From the NCBI GenBank assembly GCA_964437825.1, contig CAYTIH010000060.1:1-13142 (forward strand): a DNA stretch of 13,142 nucleotides, given 5' to 3'. The position numbers were made by a program, and so were the translations under genes. Below the pieces are notes generated by a model. It ran no database searches. It was not told the origin of the DNA and was given only the letters and a program-made list of their open reading frames with translations. Below, one piece after another: positions 1 to 7,444 of the stretch. Origin of the DNA: JBJFCE01 sp964437825 (lineage in GTDB: Bacteria; Bacillota; Clostridia; Lachnospirales; Lachnospiraceae). Within the stretch, counting starts at the first letter, position 1; the number at the start of each line of letters is the position of its first letter.

Positions 1-643
1 TAAAGTTACCCGGAGTGATCTCGTTACGGAAAGATTTTCCGATCTGACCGATCCCGAACGGAAGCTTCTTTCTGCTGGTTCTCTGAACATTTTTAAAGTT
101 GACAAAAATACCCTGCGCCGTTTCGGGTCTTAAGTAAATGGTATTCTTGGCATCCTCGGTAACGCCCTGAAAGGTCTTGAACATCAGATTAAACTGACGG
201 ATATCGGTAAAATTATGCTTTCCGCAGGTAGGACAAGGAATGTTATGTTCTTCAATAAAGTTCTTCATCTGCTCCTGAGTAAAACCGTCAACGGGGCCCG
301 CCAGCGCAATTCCCTTTTCCTGCGCATAGTCTTCAATCAGCTTATCCGCGCGGAAACGCTCATGACACTCCTTACAATCCATCAAAGGATCGGAAAAGCC
401 TGCAAGATGTCCGCTGGCAACCCATGTCTGCGGATTCATCAGGATGGCACAGTCCACGCCCACATTATGAGGATTTTCCATGACAAATTTCTGCCACCAT
501 GCTTTTTTTACATTGTTCTTTAACTCTACGCCAAGAGGGCCGTAGTCCCATGTATTCGCAAGTCCTCCGTAAATCTCGGACCCCGGATATACAAATCCTC
601 TGGCCTTAGACAGCGCAACGATTTTTTCCATTGTTTTTTCCAT
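1..643 (-). CDS. glyS: Glycyl-tRNA synthetase, alpha2 type (N-terminal 214 residues; cut by the window edge)
   Basis: Cytoplasmic class II aminoacyl-tRNA synthetase that charges tRNA-Gly with glycine for translation. I translated the reverse strand from the ATG at 643-641, which has an AGGAG ribosome binding site just upstream. The protein opens with MEKIVALSKARGF and YGGLANTWDYGPLG (residues 25-38), typical of the homodimeric, eukaryote/archaea-like GlyRS found in many Gram-positives rather than the alpha2beta2 form of E. coli. Two cysteine pairs, CKEC (90-93) and CPTC (137-140), flank an insertion that is probably metal binding. LRPETAQGIF (171-180) and the GKSFRNEITPG region (202-212) belong to the class II catalytic core. 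The C-terminal part, including the anticodon-binding domain, lies beyond base 1. It follows the lipoprotein gene by 18 bases with no visible terminator, so the two are probably co-transcribed. Confidence 0.96.
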   Translation of the reverse strand, partial: MEKTMEKIVALSKARGFVYPGSEIYGGLANTWDYGPLGVELKNNVKKAWWQKFVMENPHNVGVDCAILMNPQTWVASGHLAGFSDPLMDCKECHERFRADKLIEDYAQEKGIALAGPVDGFTQEQMKNFIEEHNIPCPTCGKHNFTDIRQFNLMFKTFQGVTEDAKNTIYLRPETAQGIFVNFKNVQRTSRKKLPFGIGQIGKSFRNEITPGNF

Positions 644-661
644 AATCTTCTCCTATCCGCT

Positions 662-1282
662 TTATTTAAAAATCACGCAGTGTAATATGACATCTGCGTC
701 ATTTTCCGGCTCCTGCTCCGCAAGCAAAACCTCATAAGCATTCACCAGCGTATCCTCCGGTTCCAGATAAGCAATCTTGGCATATCCGCGAATATTGGAG
801 GGATCCTCGGTAATGACAATATAGCTGTCCGGAATCGTCTCAAGCTCCGCTTTTCCTATCACATTCTCCTGATCGGAGGCATCCATCATTTGAAGCTTTG
901 TCAGATCATATCCTGCAGCAACGGCCTCCCTGATGGTTCCGTAAAAAAAGATTTCGTTATTGAACGCCTGATAATCTTCGGCAGACCGGTACGTAATCGA
1001 AAGATTAATCTTTCCGTCCAAAAGCTCGCTCTTGTCAAGCACCACCGCTTCCTTTCCCGCCTCAGTATTATATGCTTCAATCTTCGAGCCGATCAGCGCC
1101 TGTAAATCCTCAAAGGAATAAAGCGTTTCGTCAAACGCCTCTGAAACATATCCGACAAAGCTGCCGTTTTCTTTTATGATAATTGTACTTGTATCTGCTG
1201 ACAGAGACTGCTTCTTCTCACAGCCGGACAAGCAAATCACCGCCAGCAAACATACTGCCGCCATACGAATGATTCTGTGCAT
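662..1282 (-). CDS. Uncharacterised lipoprotein upstream of glyS
   Basis: 206-residue predicted surface lipoprotein of unknown function. It has a short signal peptide: basic MHRIIR, a hydrophobic stretch 7-19, and a lipobox LSGC with the acylated cysteine at position 21. It should therefore be anchored to the outer face of the membrane after signal peptidase II cleavage. The mature part is acidic, has no further membrane segment, and shows no motif I recognise. The start is the ATG at 1282-1280, eight bases after an AGAGG ribosome binding site. Another ATG at 1286-1284 is out of frame and ignored. A good sigma-A promoter lies just upstream, and glyS begins 18 bases after the stop. Its conservation next to glyS would be the best clue to its role; nothing in the sequence shows a link to translation. 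Confidence 0.8.
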   Translation of the reverse strand: MHRIIRMAAVCLLAVICLSGCEKKQSLSADTSTIIIKENGSFVGYVSEAFDETLYSFEDLQALIGSKIEAYNTEAGKEAVVLDKSELLDGKINLSITYRSAEDYQAFNNEIFFYGTIREAVAAGYDLTKLQMMDASDQENVIGKAELETIPDSYIVITEDPSNIRGYAKIAYLEPEDTLVNAYEVLLAEQEPENDADVILHCVIFK

Positions 1283-1311
1283 ACATTTTTCCTCTTTTCA
1301 AAACTTCTACT

Positions 1312-1340
1312 ATTATATATAAAAAAAAACGCTATTTCAA
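1312..1340 (-). promoter_or_regulatory. Sigma-A promoter of the lipoprotein-glyS operon
   Basis: On the minus strand there is a -35 TTGAAA (1340-1335), a 17-base spacer (1334-1318) containing a run of nine T, and a perfect -10 TATAAT (1317-1312). Transcription would start near 1305, about 20 bases before the lipoprotein start codon. The hexamers and spacing are close to ideal. Confidence 0.75.
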
Positions 1341-1344
1341 CCTT

Positions 1345-1387
1345 AAACTTGTATTTTCAGCTGTCAACCAGCAAAACTTGTATTTTC
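1345..1387. repeat. 14-bp direct repeat upstream of the lipoprotein promoter
   Basis: AAACTTGTATTTTC occurs exactly at 1345-1358 and again at 1374-1387, a 29-base period, directly upstream of the -35 hexamer. The phase is just under three helical turns, so both copies face roughly the same side of DNA. A diverged inverted pair, TGTCAACC (1362-1369) and GGTTACAA (1388-1395), is interleaved with it. Either could bind a regulator; no known factor is assigned. Confidence 0.5.
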
Positions 1388-1421
1388 GGTTACAAACGTC
1401 TGATATTTTGGCCGATGCATG

Positions 1422-2111
1422 TCAGACTCCGTACTTTACAATCATTCTATTTAGTTTTTTTCCAAACGGCTTTCTCATCACCAGTAAAAATACCACATTG
1501 GACACGGCGTATGCAGCCGTGTACGGCACCGCTGCCGCAAGCGCAGCCATATAGGCCGCAATTTGAAAGCCGTCATAGAGCCACAGCACGGTCCAAATAT
1601 CCATCAGAAAAGAGTAGAGAACGCCCGCCAAGATTCCATAAAGTACCAGACACACCCTGCTTCTTTTCAAGGGTCCATGGAGAGCTCCTGCAAAAAGCCC
1701 AAGTATTCCAAATGCAAACATCTGAAACGGCGTCCACGGTCCCTGTCCAAAATAAAAATTGGAAATCACGGCGGTCAGCGCCCCGCACAAAAATCCTGCC
1801 TCGCCTCCCAGATACATACCCGTCAATACGACAATGGCAGTTACCGGCTTAAATCCGGGCAAGGCTGCAAACAGAAATCTTCCCAATACGGAAAGCGCCG
1901 TCATAACTGCAATCAGCACCACTCTGCGTATATGCGTCTTCTTCCGATCAAAGCCCGAAACCAAAAACAGGCAGGAAAGCACTGCAATCCCCAGAGAAAC
2001 AAAGGCATACCGCTTCTCATGAAAGACAAAAACTCCGATCAGCAAAGCAAGAATACACAGCAAAAGAAACAGCGGAATTTTCAGATATGGACTTTTACCA
2101 TATTTTTTCAT
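1422..2111 (-). CDS. ECF transporter S component (predicted corrinoid-specific EcfS)
   Basis: Integral membrane substrate-binding subunit of an energy-coupling factor transporter; it captures the vitamin and is toppled by EcfT to release it inside. The 229-residue protein is almost wholly hydrophobic. Residues 63-213 form the usual six-helix core, with a conserved-looking GQGPWTPFQM segment (122-131) in a family-typical loop. Two additional hydrophobic segments (about 12-30 and 36-53) precede the core, giving about eight spans instead of six. The start ATG (2111-2109) overlaps the stop TGA of the ATPase gene in an ATGA arrangement, with GGAG eight bases upstream, so translation is coupled. 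Substrate: the B12 riboswitch at the head of the operon and the transcobalamin-like partners point to cobalamin or a related corrinoid (compare CbrT). The protein sequence alone does not prove this. It is the last gene of the operon. Confidence 0.85.
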   Translation of the reverse strand: MKKYGKSPYLKIPLFLLLCILALLIGVFVFHEKRYAFVSLGIAVLSCLFLVSGFDRKKTHIRRVVLIAVMTALSVLGRFLFAALPGFKPVTAIVVLTGMYLGGEAGFLCGALTAVISNFYFGQGPWTPFQMFAFGILGLFAGALHGPLKRSRVCLVLYGILAGVLYSFLMDIWTVLWLYDGFQIAAYMAALAAAVPYTAAYAVSNVVFLLVMRKPFGKKLNRMIVKYGV

Positions 2112-3853
2112 GCCTGCTTCTCCTCTTTATGCTCCGTTTTCCTGTGGGCGGCACAAGCCTCATATAGTTCCTCACTCGTAACCACATCCTCATAAAATCC
2201 TTTTGCGATTCTGGCTGCGGCTGTTGTATAAAATCGGTTTCCCTGAAAGAACCGCTTCGTTTCCTCCAAAGATATCAGACTTCCCCTGAAAAACAACCCG
2301 CATCTGTCGGCACAGCTTGAAGCAAATTCCGGATCATGTGTTACCAAAAGAATCGTTGTCCCCTTTTTCTTTTCCTCCAGAAGCCTTTGCCTGATCCGCT
2401 CCTTTGCCGATACATCCAGTCCCTTGGTGGGCTCATCAAGCAGCAGTATCTCTTTATCCCCCGCTAAAACCTTGGCGAGTCCAAGCAGCTGTTTTTCACC
2501 GCCGCTTAAATCATACGGATGACAATGTTCCAGCTTTTTGAACTCCTCCTGCTGCCCGTTTAAGGCGCCGACAAGCGACAGTTCCTTAGAAACGGTATCA
2601 GCAACAAACAAGGTTTCGATATCCTGCGGAAGATACCCGATCCGAGCCGCATTTTCTGCATTCATGCGCTTCCCGTGTATCAGCAGTTTTCCCTCCTGAG
2701 GCTTTAATATACCCGCCAGCATCTTCAAAACCGTTGTCTTGCCTGATCCGTTGCTGCCAAGGAGACAGACAAGTTCACCGGCACGGATTTTCACGGAAGT
2801 TCCCCGGAGGATATCCGCTCCCTGTCTTTCATACCGAAACCAGACATCCCGAAGCTCCAAAGCCGCCTCCGGCTCCTTTCGGAAAACACGTATGCCTGTG
2901 ATCTGGTCTGCTTTCTCAGAATGCCCCGTTTCAAAAGGTTCCTCACCCAAGCGCCCTGTCTTCAAAGGTCCTGTTTCAAAAGGTTCTGTTTCAAAATGCT
3001 CCAACAGATACTGTCTGCCCTCGCTGACTGTCAGCGGGCAGGCTGCCTTCCGGGATGTACTTTCGAACTGCCGAAACAGCCTCACCGATTCAGGCAGTGC
3101 CCGATACACCGGCAGGCATTTCGGTATCTGTCCCGCCGCTATGTTCGCAGTCTCATCGGCGATCACGTTTCCGTTCTCCATGACCATTACCCGGTCCGCC
3201 ATACACATGGTTTCCTCCAGCCTGTGCTCCGCCAAGATCACAGTAATTCCAAGCTCCCGGTTCAGCTTATGCAGAACATTCAGAAAATTCCGGGCGGCAA
3301 TGGGATCCAGCTGCGCCGTCGGCTCATCCAGAATCAGGACGCGGGGATTCATAACCATCACGGAGGCCAAATTCAAGAGCTGCTTTTGCCCGCCGGACAA
3401 CTCCTCCACCTTTTTCTCATACCATTCATCAATTCCGAAATATGCGGATATCTCGGCCACACGCCTGCGGATTTCCGAAGGCGGCGCTCCGAGATTTTCC
3501 AGTCCGAACGCCATCTCATGCCAAACCTTATCGGTAACACACTGGTCGCTTGGATTCTGCATCACAAAGCCGATACCGCCCGCAGTTTCTCTATCCGGCC
3601 ACTCACAAAAGGGCTTTCCTTCAAATAAAATATCGCCTGAAAGCTCCCCTGACGGCTGCAGCTCCTTTTTGAGCAGCAAAAGCAGGGTGGACTTCCCGCA
3701 CCCCGTTGCCCCGCACAAAAGGACAAAGCTTCCCTGCAAAACGGTAAAAGAAATATCATGCAGTATTTCCACGGATTTCTTTGCCCGTTCTCCTGTTTTC
3801 TCATCATACGGATAATAACCAAATGTCAGATGACTGACCCGATACAATTCCAT
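2108..3853 (-). CDS. Fused double ATPase of an ECF transporter (EcfA-EcfA')
   Basis: Cytoplasmic ATPase that drives the ECF transporter; both nucleotide-binding domains are in one chain. From the ATG at 3853 (581 residues), domain 1 has Walker A GATGCGKST (48-56), Q-loop Q99, signature LSGGQ (152-156), Walker B VLILDEP (172-178) and switch His210. Domain 2 has Walker A GSNGSGKTT (366-374), Q410, signature LSGGE (449-453), Walker B ILLLDEP (469-475) and His506. Both sites look complete. The linker contains a degenerate PFETG/PLKTG repeat (about 288-311). I chose the ATG at 3853 because AAGGA lies eight bases upstream and the protein then begins as ABC ATPases usually do (MELYRVSHLTFGY). A longer reading from 3871 or 3955 is possible but would have a poor or no ribosome site, and the latter overlaps EcfT. 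Its own EcfA pair suggests a dedicated (group I) transporter. Confidence 0.92.
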   Translation of the reverse strand: MELYRVSHLTFGYYPYDEKTGERAKKSVEILHDISFTVLQGSFVLLCGATGCGKSTLLLLLKKELQPSGELSGDILFEGKPFCEWPDRETAGGIGFVMQNPSDQCVTDKVWHEMAFGLENLGAPPSEIRRRVAEISAYFGIDEWYEKKVEELSGGQKQLLNLASVMVMNPRVLILDEPTAQLDPIAARNFLNVLHKLNRELGITVILAEHRLEETMCMADRVMVMENGNVIADETANIAAGQIPKCLPVYRALPESVRLFRQFESTSRKAACPLTVSEGRQYLLEHFETEPFETGPLKTGRLGEEPFETGHSEKADQITGIRVFRKEPEAALELRDVWFRYERQGADILRGTSVKIRAGELVCLLGSNGSGKTTVLKMLAGILKPQEGKLLIHGKRMNAENAARIGYLPQDIETLFVADTVSKELSLVGALNGQQEEFKKLEHCHPYDLSGGEKQLLGLAKVLAGDKEILLLDEPTKGLDVSAKERIRQRLLEEKKKGTTILLVTHDPEFASSCADRCGLFFRGSLISLEETKRFFQGNRFYTTAAARIAKGFYEDVVTSEELYEACAAHRKTEHKEEKQA

Positions 3854-3875
3854 GCTTCCGTTCCTTTTCATGATA

Positions 3876-4796
3876 TTACGAAGCCTTCCGTGACTGCCGC
3901 CTGCCGAAACTCCTCTGCGGCTTTGCAGACCGGATTTGTCTTTTGACTCTGCCATAAAGCTGATATCCAGGCAGTATCAGACATAAAAACAAATACGCCG
4001 CATAGACAGCAAGCCCGGACAGCTTAAAGTGCGGCAGTATCATTGCCGGATAAAAAATCATATCCATCCTTCCGCTTCCGATCACGGCAAGTACAAACAG
4101 CGCCGGCAGAAGCATGCTCCCCGTCAGCAGACAGTCCACGCTGCGCATCCGCATATCCATATACTGACTGCGCTTCCCGGTTCCGTATCCTCTGGCCTGC
4201 ATGGAATCCGCCGTATCCATAGAGTGCTCAAAGGCCCATGTTACCATGGCAGAAAACAAATACAGCCGGGCACGTACCCGGTCAATCAGCGTATTTTCCC
4301 GGTATAACCCCAGCAGCTTTTGACTCTCCCATGTTTTGACCATCTGCTTTTGAAACATGGGAACAAAACGCAGTACCATGGAGCACAAAAGAGCCGCTTT
4401 GGGCGAAATCCGTCCGAGCAGATAAATGATTCTGTCACTGGTCATCATCACGGAAAGACTCCTGCACCAAAGCAGGATTCCCGCCATCATAAGCGCCGTT
4501 ACAGCGCCGTAAATAACAGCCTCCATCGTAATCCGGCTGCCGTTGATATAGAATAAAACCGTTTCCCCGTTATGATTAAACAGCGGATACAAAAGCAGCA
4601 GCGCCAGAAATAAAATCAAAATCCATCTCCAACCCTTCGCCTCTCTGCGACCTCCTATAACCGTACGAAAGCATAACGCTCCCAAAACCGAGATTCCCTG
4701 CAGCAACGGGTTTACGCAAAACATTGCCGGAAGCATGACACAGAGAAAATAAACAAACAGGGTCATCGGATGTAATCGATCAATTCTGTCCGTCAT
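3876..4796 (-). CDS. ECF transporter T component (EcfT, transmembrane coupling protein)
   Basis: Membrane scaffold that links the ATPases to the S component. The 306-residue protein (from the ATG at 4796) has several hydrophobic helices (about 11-29, 32-46, 57-73, 92-110, 217-235, 245-262). Its central cytoplasmic region carries the family signature: DSMQARGYG (197-205) contains the Ala-Arg-Gly coupling motif that docks in the ATPase groove. A second, less typical coupling helix should lie earlier, around 140-180 (RFVPMFQKQ onward). The reading frame is open to 4895, but that start would overlap the upstream gene by more than 110 bases. The ATG at 4796 overlaps it by only 17 bases and has AAAGGA about seven bases upstream, so I prefer it. 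Overlap on one side and a 22-base gap to the ATPase gene on the other indicate translational coupling. Confidence 0.88.
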   Translation of the reverse strand: MTDRIDRLHPMTLFVYFLCVMLPAMFCVNPLLQGISVLGALCFRTVIGGRREAKGWRWILILFLALLLLYPLFNHNGETVLFYINGSRITMEAVIYGAVTALMMAGILLWCRSLSVMMTSDRIIYLLGRISPKAALLCSMVLRFVPMFQKQMVKTWESQKLLGLYRENTLIDRVRARLYLFSAMVTWAFEHSMDTADSMQARGYGTGKRSQYMDMRMRSVDCLLTGSMLLPALFVLAVIGSGRMDMIFYPAMILPHFKLSGLAVYAAYLFLCLILPGYQLYGRVKRQIRSAKPQRSFGRRQSRKAS

Positions 4797-6453
4797 CCCC
4801 CACATCCTTTCCAAGATCGGTCGTATAAACCCACAAAATCCGGTCTCCCTCCGATACCGGATATTCTCCGCTCCCGACGCCGGGAAAAACGTCATTTACC
4901 TGATACATCCAGCCCGACAAATCACCGAAATCAAATTCATAAAGATAGGCAATTCCTTCCACATAGATAAAACCATGGGACAGCGTATCTCCCGTATATT
5001 CCAGTTGTATGTCATAAAGCCGCGCAGCCTCCTGAAGTACGTCAAAGGCACTCGCACCTTCCCAAACAGACAGGTCTGTCCGCGACAAAATCACACCGTC
5101 CTGCGGAATGTAATCCTTCTTTCCTGCCACAGTATCACACCTGATTTCTACCGACACCTCTATGGTCTCTGTGCGGTCTGCAGCGGATTCTCCTGACAAA
5201 TAGGACTCCCTTGACTGAATCCGTACAAACCAAATCAACAAAAGAAGAATTGCCGCTGCCAGTCCGGCCCCTGCCAGACGCTTGATTGTTGCCTTTTTCT
5301 TTATCATAAGAACGATGAAATAACAAATCAACCCAGCTGCTGCAATTCCTGTCAGAATCCATCGAATATCCGCCGGGCCCTGCACGAAATCCCCGGTTTC
5401 TGAAATTTCCGTATTCGAAGTGCGTTCATAGGAAGCAAAATCAAACAGAAAGCACAGGTTATGTTCAAAACGCAGGATTGCAGAAAGCGCATAGAAGGCC
5501 TGTGACGTTGCCATATCATTGGGCAGTCCGTCCAGCGTATGAAGAAAGCTTCCGTCCGCATTCCGGTATTTCATAAGACCGTCATAAACGGTATGCCCAT
5601 CCTTGATAAAGGCTTCCTCCGTTAGCGGATCCCTGTCCAGAGCGCAAAGAGCCAGAATTACCTGCGCCGTGCTTTCGCAGCAGGGATTCCCATAGCTTTC
5701 AAAATCGCCGTCCGAAAGCTGTTGTTGCGACAAGAATTCCATCGCCAGATCCACAGCCTCCGTGACCTGCTGTACGCACTGCTCCGAAACTTTTGCCGAA
5801 GACTGATAATAGGGCGAAAGCGCCTGTACGGTCATCGCGGTTACATCCACATCACCGGTTTCTGCCAAAAGCGCAAAGCCCCCGTCCGGGCACTGCTCTT
5901 TTAGCAATTCCAGGATGATTTCTTCTCTGGAAATCTTTTCACTATTCAGTGTTCCCCCGTCCAGCATCAGCAGTCCGTAAATATAGGTCATAATGCCTTT
6001 TTGTCCGATCGTGTCATTCAGACACGCCTCCAGCGCCGGATTCTCCGCTCCCAGTGCTTCCAGCGTCATTGCCGATTTCTGTAAGGACGAGGGCGGGACT
6101 TCCTCCGGACACTGTAACGCCTCCTGCAAAGCCTTGATATAAGCCTTGAAGTCATATTGTGCATATGCATCTTCATATCCCCGTAGCCCCAGAATATAAG
6201 ATTGTACCACGCCGCTCAATGCGTTCCCGGAATATCCAAGATCCAGAAGCTCCCGGACATCCGAAACCCCATATTGCCCGCACTGCCACTCCAGAATCTG
6301 TTCCATCGCACCTTCAATTTCCTGCACAACCGCTTCCTGATTTTCCTCCTGTGCCTGTAGTTTAACAGGCGATACGGATAAAACAAGACAAATCATGCTG
6401 CAAAAAGCTGCGAGATATCCGGTTATTCTGCTGCGGAAAAATTTGATATACAT
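4780..6453 (-). CDS. Membrane-anchored transcobalamin/intrinsic-factor-like protein (alpha/alpha toroid + DUF4430)
   Basis: Predicted extracellular corrinoid-capture protein, 557 residues. N-terminal signal/anchor helix at about 10-30, then an alpha/alpha-toroid domain (about 40-335) with repeats of the prenyltransferase/terpene-cyclase fold: CPDGGFALL plus DVDVTAMTVQAL (188-212), SDGDFES plus ESTAQVILAL (247-269), and ADGSFLH plus NDMATSQAFYAL (299-323). DVDVTAM resembles the DTGAM-type helix start of transcobalamin. Two close membrane helices (364-384 and 393-411), joined by a lysine-rich turn, form a hairpin. The C-terminus is a DUF4430/transcobalamin C-terminal-like beta domain (about 430-547) with SGWMYQVN (513-520) and GDRILWVYT (536-544). 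Both folded domains should face outward. Domain types and order match animal cobalamin carriers. I chose the ATG at 6453 (GGAAG ten bases upstream); an ATG at 6474 is possible. Corrinoid binding is inferred. Confidence 0.82.
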   Translation of the reverse strand: MYIKFFRSRITGYLAAFCSMICLVLSVSPVKLQAQEENQEAVVQEIEGAMEQILEWQCGQYGVSDVRELLDLGYSGNALSGVVQSYILGLRGYEDAYAQYDFKAYIKALQEALQCPEEVPPSSLQKSAMTLEALGAENPALEACLNDTIGQKGIMTYIYGLLMLDGGTLNSEKISREEIILELLKEQCPDGGFALLAETGDVDVTAMTVQALSPYYQSSAKVSEQCVQQVTEAVDLAMEFLSQQQLSDGDFESYGNPCCESTAQVILALCALDRDPLTEEAFIKDGHTVYDGLMKYRNADGSFLHTLDGLPNDMATSQAFYALSAILRFEHNLCFLFDFASYERTSNTEISETGDFVQGPADIRWILTGIAAAGLICYFIVLMIKKKATIKRLAGAGLAAAILLLLIWFVRIQSRESYLSGESAADRTETIEVSVEIRCDTVAGKKDYIPQDGVILSRTDLSVWEGASAFDVLQEAARLYDIQLEYTGDTLSHGFIYVEGIAYLYEFDFGDLSGWMYQVNDVFPGVGSGEYPVSEGDRILWVYTTDLGKDVGDDGQN

Positions 6454-6490
6454 ATGCTGCGATCTTCCTAACATAGATTTATTGTAACAC

Positions 6491-6518
6491 AAAAAGGGTT
6501 CTCTGATTTATTGAACCC
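6491..6518 (-). terminator. Intercistronic intrinsic terminator between the B12 lipoprotein and the transporter genes
   Basis: Minus-strand stem GGGTTC / GAACCC (6518-6513 with 6501-6496), an 11-base loop, then five T (6495-6491). It lies 38 bases after the lipoprotein stop and ends just before the start region of the next gene. It may end most transcripts after the lipoprotein and let a fraction read through. Confidence 0.7.
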
Positions 6519-6555
6519 TCTTTGATTATGGACCGGTATTTATTTTGAATGATAT

Positions 6556-7407
6556 TTATTCGGCTTCTTCAGCTTCATAGATTTCATAAGCAAAGGTATA
6601 AACATCCCCGTCCGCTACCGGCTGAGAATCCACACCGTAAGCGCCGTACTCACCGTTTACATATAAGGACCAGTATGCTCCGTCCGCATCATAATCCGCA
6701 ACAGCTCCGTTCACGGTTGTCACATAATATCCCCAATCGGACATATAACCGTCGATGGAAAAACCATCAATGTCAAACAGGGCGTCATATAAAACTTCCG
6801 CATCGGTTGCAGTTTCATAGCTTTCCGTATTTCCCTCTGCGTCCGTTACCTCTATTGTGATGTTCTTTTGTGCCGCATCATCGGAGCCGCTCTCCGTTTC
6901 CTCTGCCACATATACTTCGTATGCAAGCGTGAAGGTATCCCCGTCTGCCACCGGCTGGGAATCCACTCCGTAGGAACCATACTCACCATTAACATAAATT
7001 GACCAGTATGCTCCGTCCGCATCATAATCCGCAACAACTCCGTTTACTGTGGTAATATAATATCCGTAATCGGATTCATATCCGTCAAGGGTAACCTCAG
7101 GCACATCCTGCAATGCGTCATACAAAAATTCCGCCTCTGTTTGTGCCGTATAAGCAGTTACATTTCCCTCTGCATCCTTGACCTCAACCGTGATGCTCTT
7201 TGCTTCTGCAGCATCATCCTCCGCCGCATCCTGAGCGTTCTCCTCATCAGCCTGCGCTGTATCGGCGGCAGCAGGCGTTTCTGTTACCTGCGCATCCGCT
7301 TTTGTGTCGTCCTGACCTGCGCATGCAGTCAACCCTGCTGCCATAACGGTCATCATGAACGCCGCCAGAGATTTCTTTAACAGTTTCTTCAGTTCTTCTT
7401 TTTTCAT
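6556..7407 (-). CDS. Lipoprotein with two DUF4430/transcobalamin C-terminal-like domains (predicted corrinoid-capture lipoprotein)
   Basis: First gene of the riboswitch-controlled operon, 283 residues from the ATG at 7407, which has GGAGGAG nine bases upstream. The frame extends to 7446 but lacks a better start and would run into the leader terminator. A lysine-rich N-terminus and hydrophobic stretch end in lipobox LTAC, with the lipidated cysteine at 29. A low-complexity Ala/Asp/Glu spacer (about 31-70) probably holds the domains clear of the wall. Two homologous beta domains follow (about 71-167 and 183-278), each with the pattern GYxSDxGYY, TTVNGxVADYDADGAYWS, YVNGEYG and GVDSQPVADGD. These fit the DUF4430 domain that forms the C-terminal half of transcobalamins. 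Unlike the next gene there is no toroid. A role in binding or passing on corrinoid at the surface is inferred from riboswitch control and neighbours. Confidence 0.83.
   Translation of the reverse strand: MKKEELKKLLKKSLAAFMMTVMAAGLTACAGQDDTKADAQVTETPAAADTAQADEENAQDAAEDDAAEAKSITVEVKDAEGNVTAYTAQTEAEFLYDALQDVPEVTLDGYESDYGYYITTVNGVVADYDADGAYWSIYVNGEYGSYGVDSQPVADGDTFTLAYEVYVAEETESGSDDAAQKNITIEVTDAEGNTESYETATDAEVLYDALFDIDGFSIDGYMSDWGYYVTTVNGAVADYDADGAYWSLYVNGEYGAYGVDSQPVADGDVYTFAYEIYEAEEAE
6574..7197 (-). repeat. Tandem duplication of the DUF4430 domain inside the lipoprotein gene
   Basis: Two coding units of about 290 bases (7197-6907 and 6861-6574) are in register 333 bases (111 codons) apart. 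They share long runs of identical DNA, including 36 identical bases at 7001-7036 and 6668-6703. Identity at synonymous positions indicates a recent duplication or gene conversion. A connector of about 15 residues rich in Ser, Asp and Glu separates them. Confidence 0.85.
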
Positions 7408-7444
7408 AATCTTATTCTCCTCCTGAATGATTGCTTCCGAACAC

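Noticed and set aside
1362..1395. Biotin-repressor (BirA) operator
   Set aside because: Half-sites TGTCAACC and GGTTACAA are imperfect, the 18-base spacing is too long, and the downstream genes have no link with biotin.
1398..1427. Inverted repeat GTCTGA/TCAGAC straddling the EcfS stop codon as an operon terminator
   Set aside because: Only six pairs with an 18-base loop and no T-run following; not a convincing terminator. I found no clear terminator at the end of the operon.
2739..3815. Long open frame on the plus strand opposite the ATPase gene (358 codons)
   Set aside because: It is antisense to a complete ATPase with all motifs, has low-quality Ser/Pro/Arg-rich composition and no ribosome site; it is a shadow frame.
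4797..4895. Upstream extension of EcfT to 4895
   Set aside because: It overlaps the DUF4430 domain of the preceding gene, has no hydrophobic or family-like sequence and no ribosome site; the ATG at 4796 fits better.
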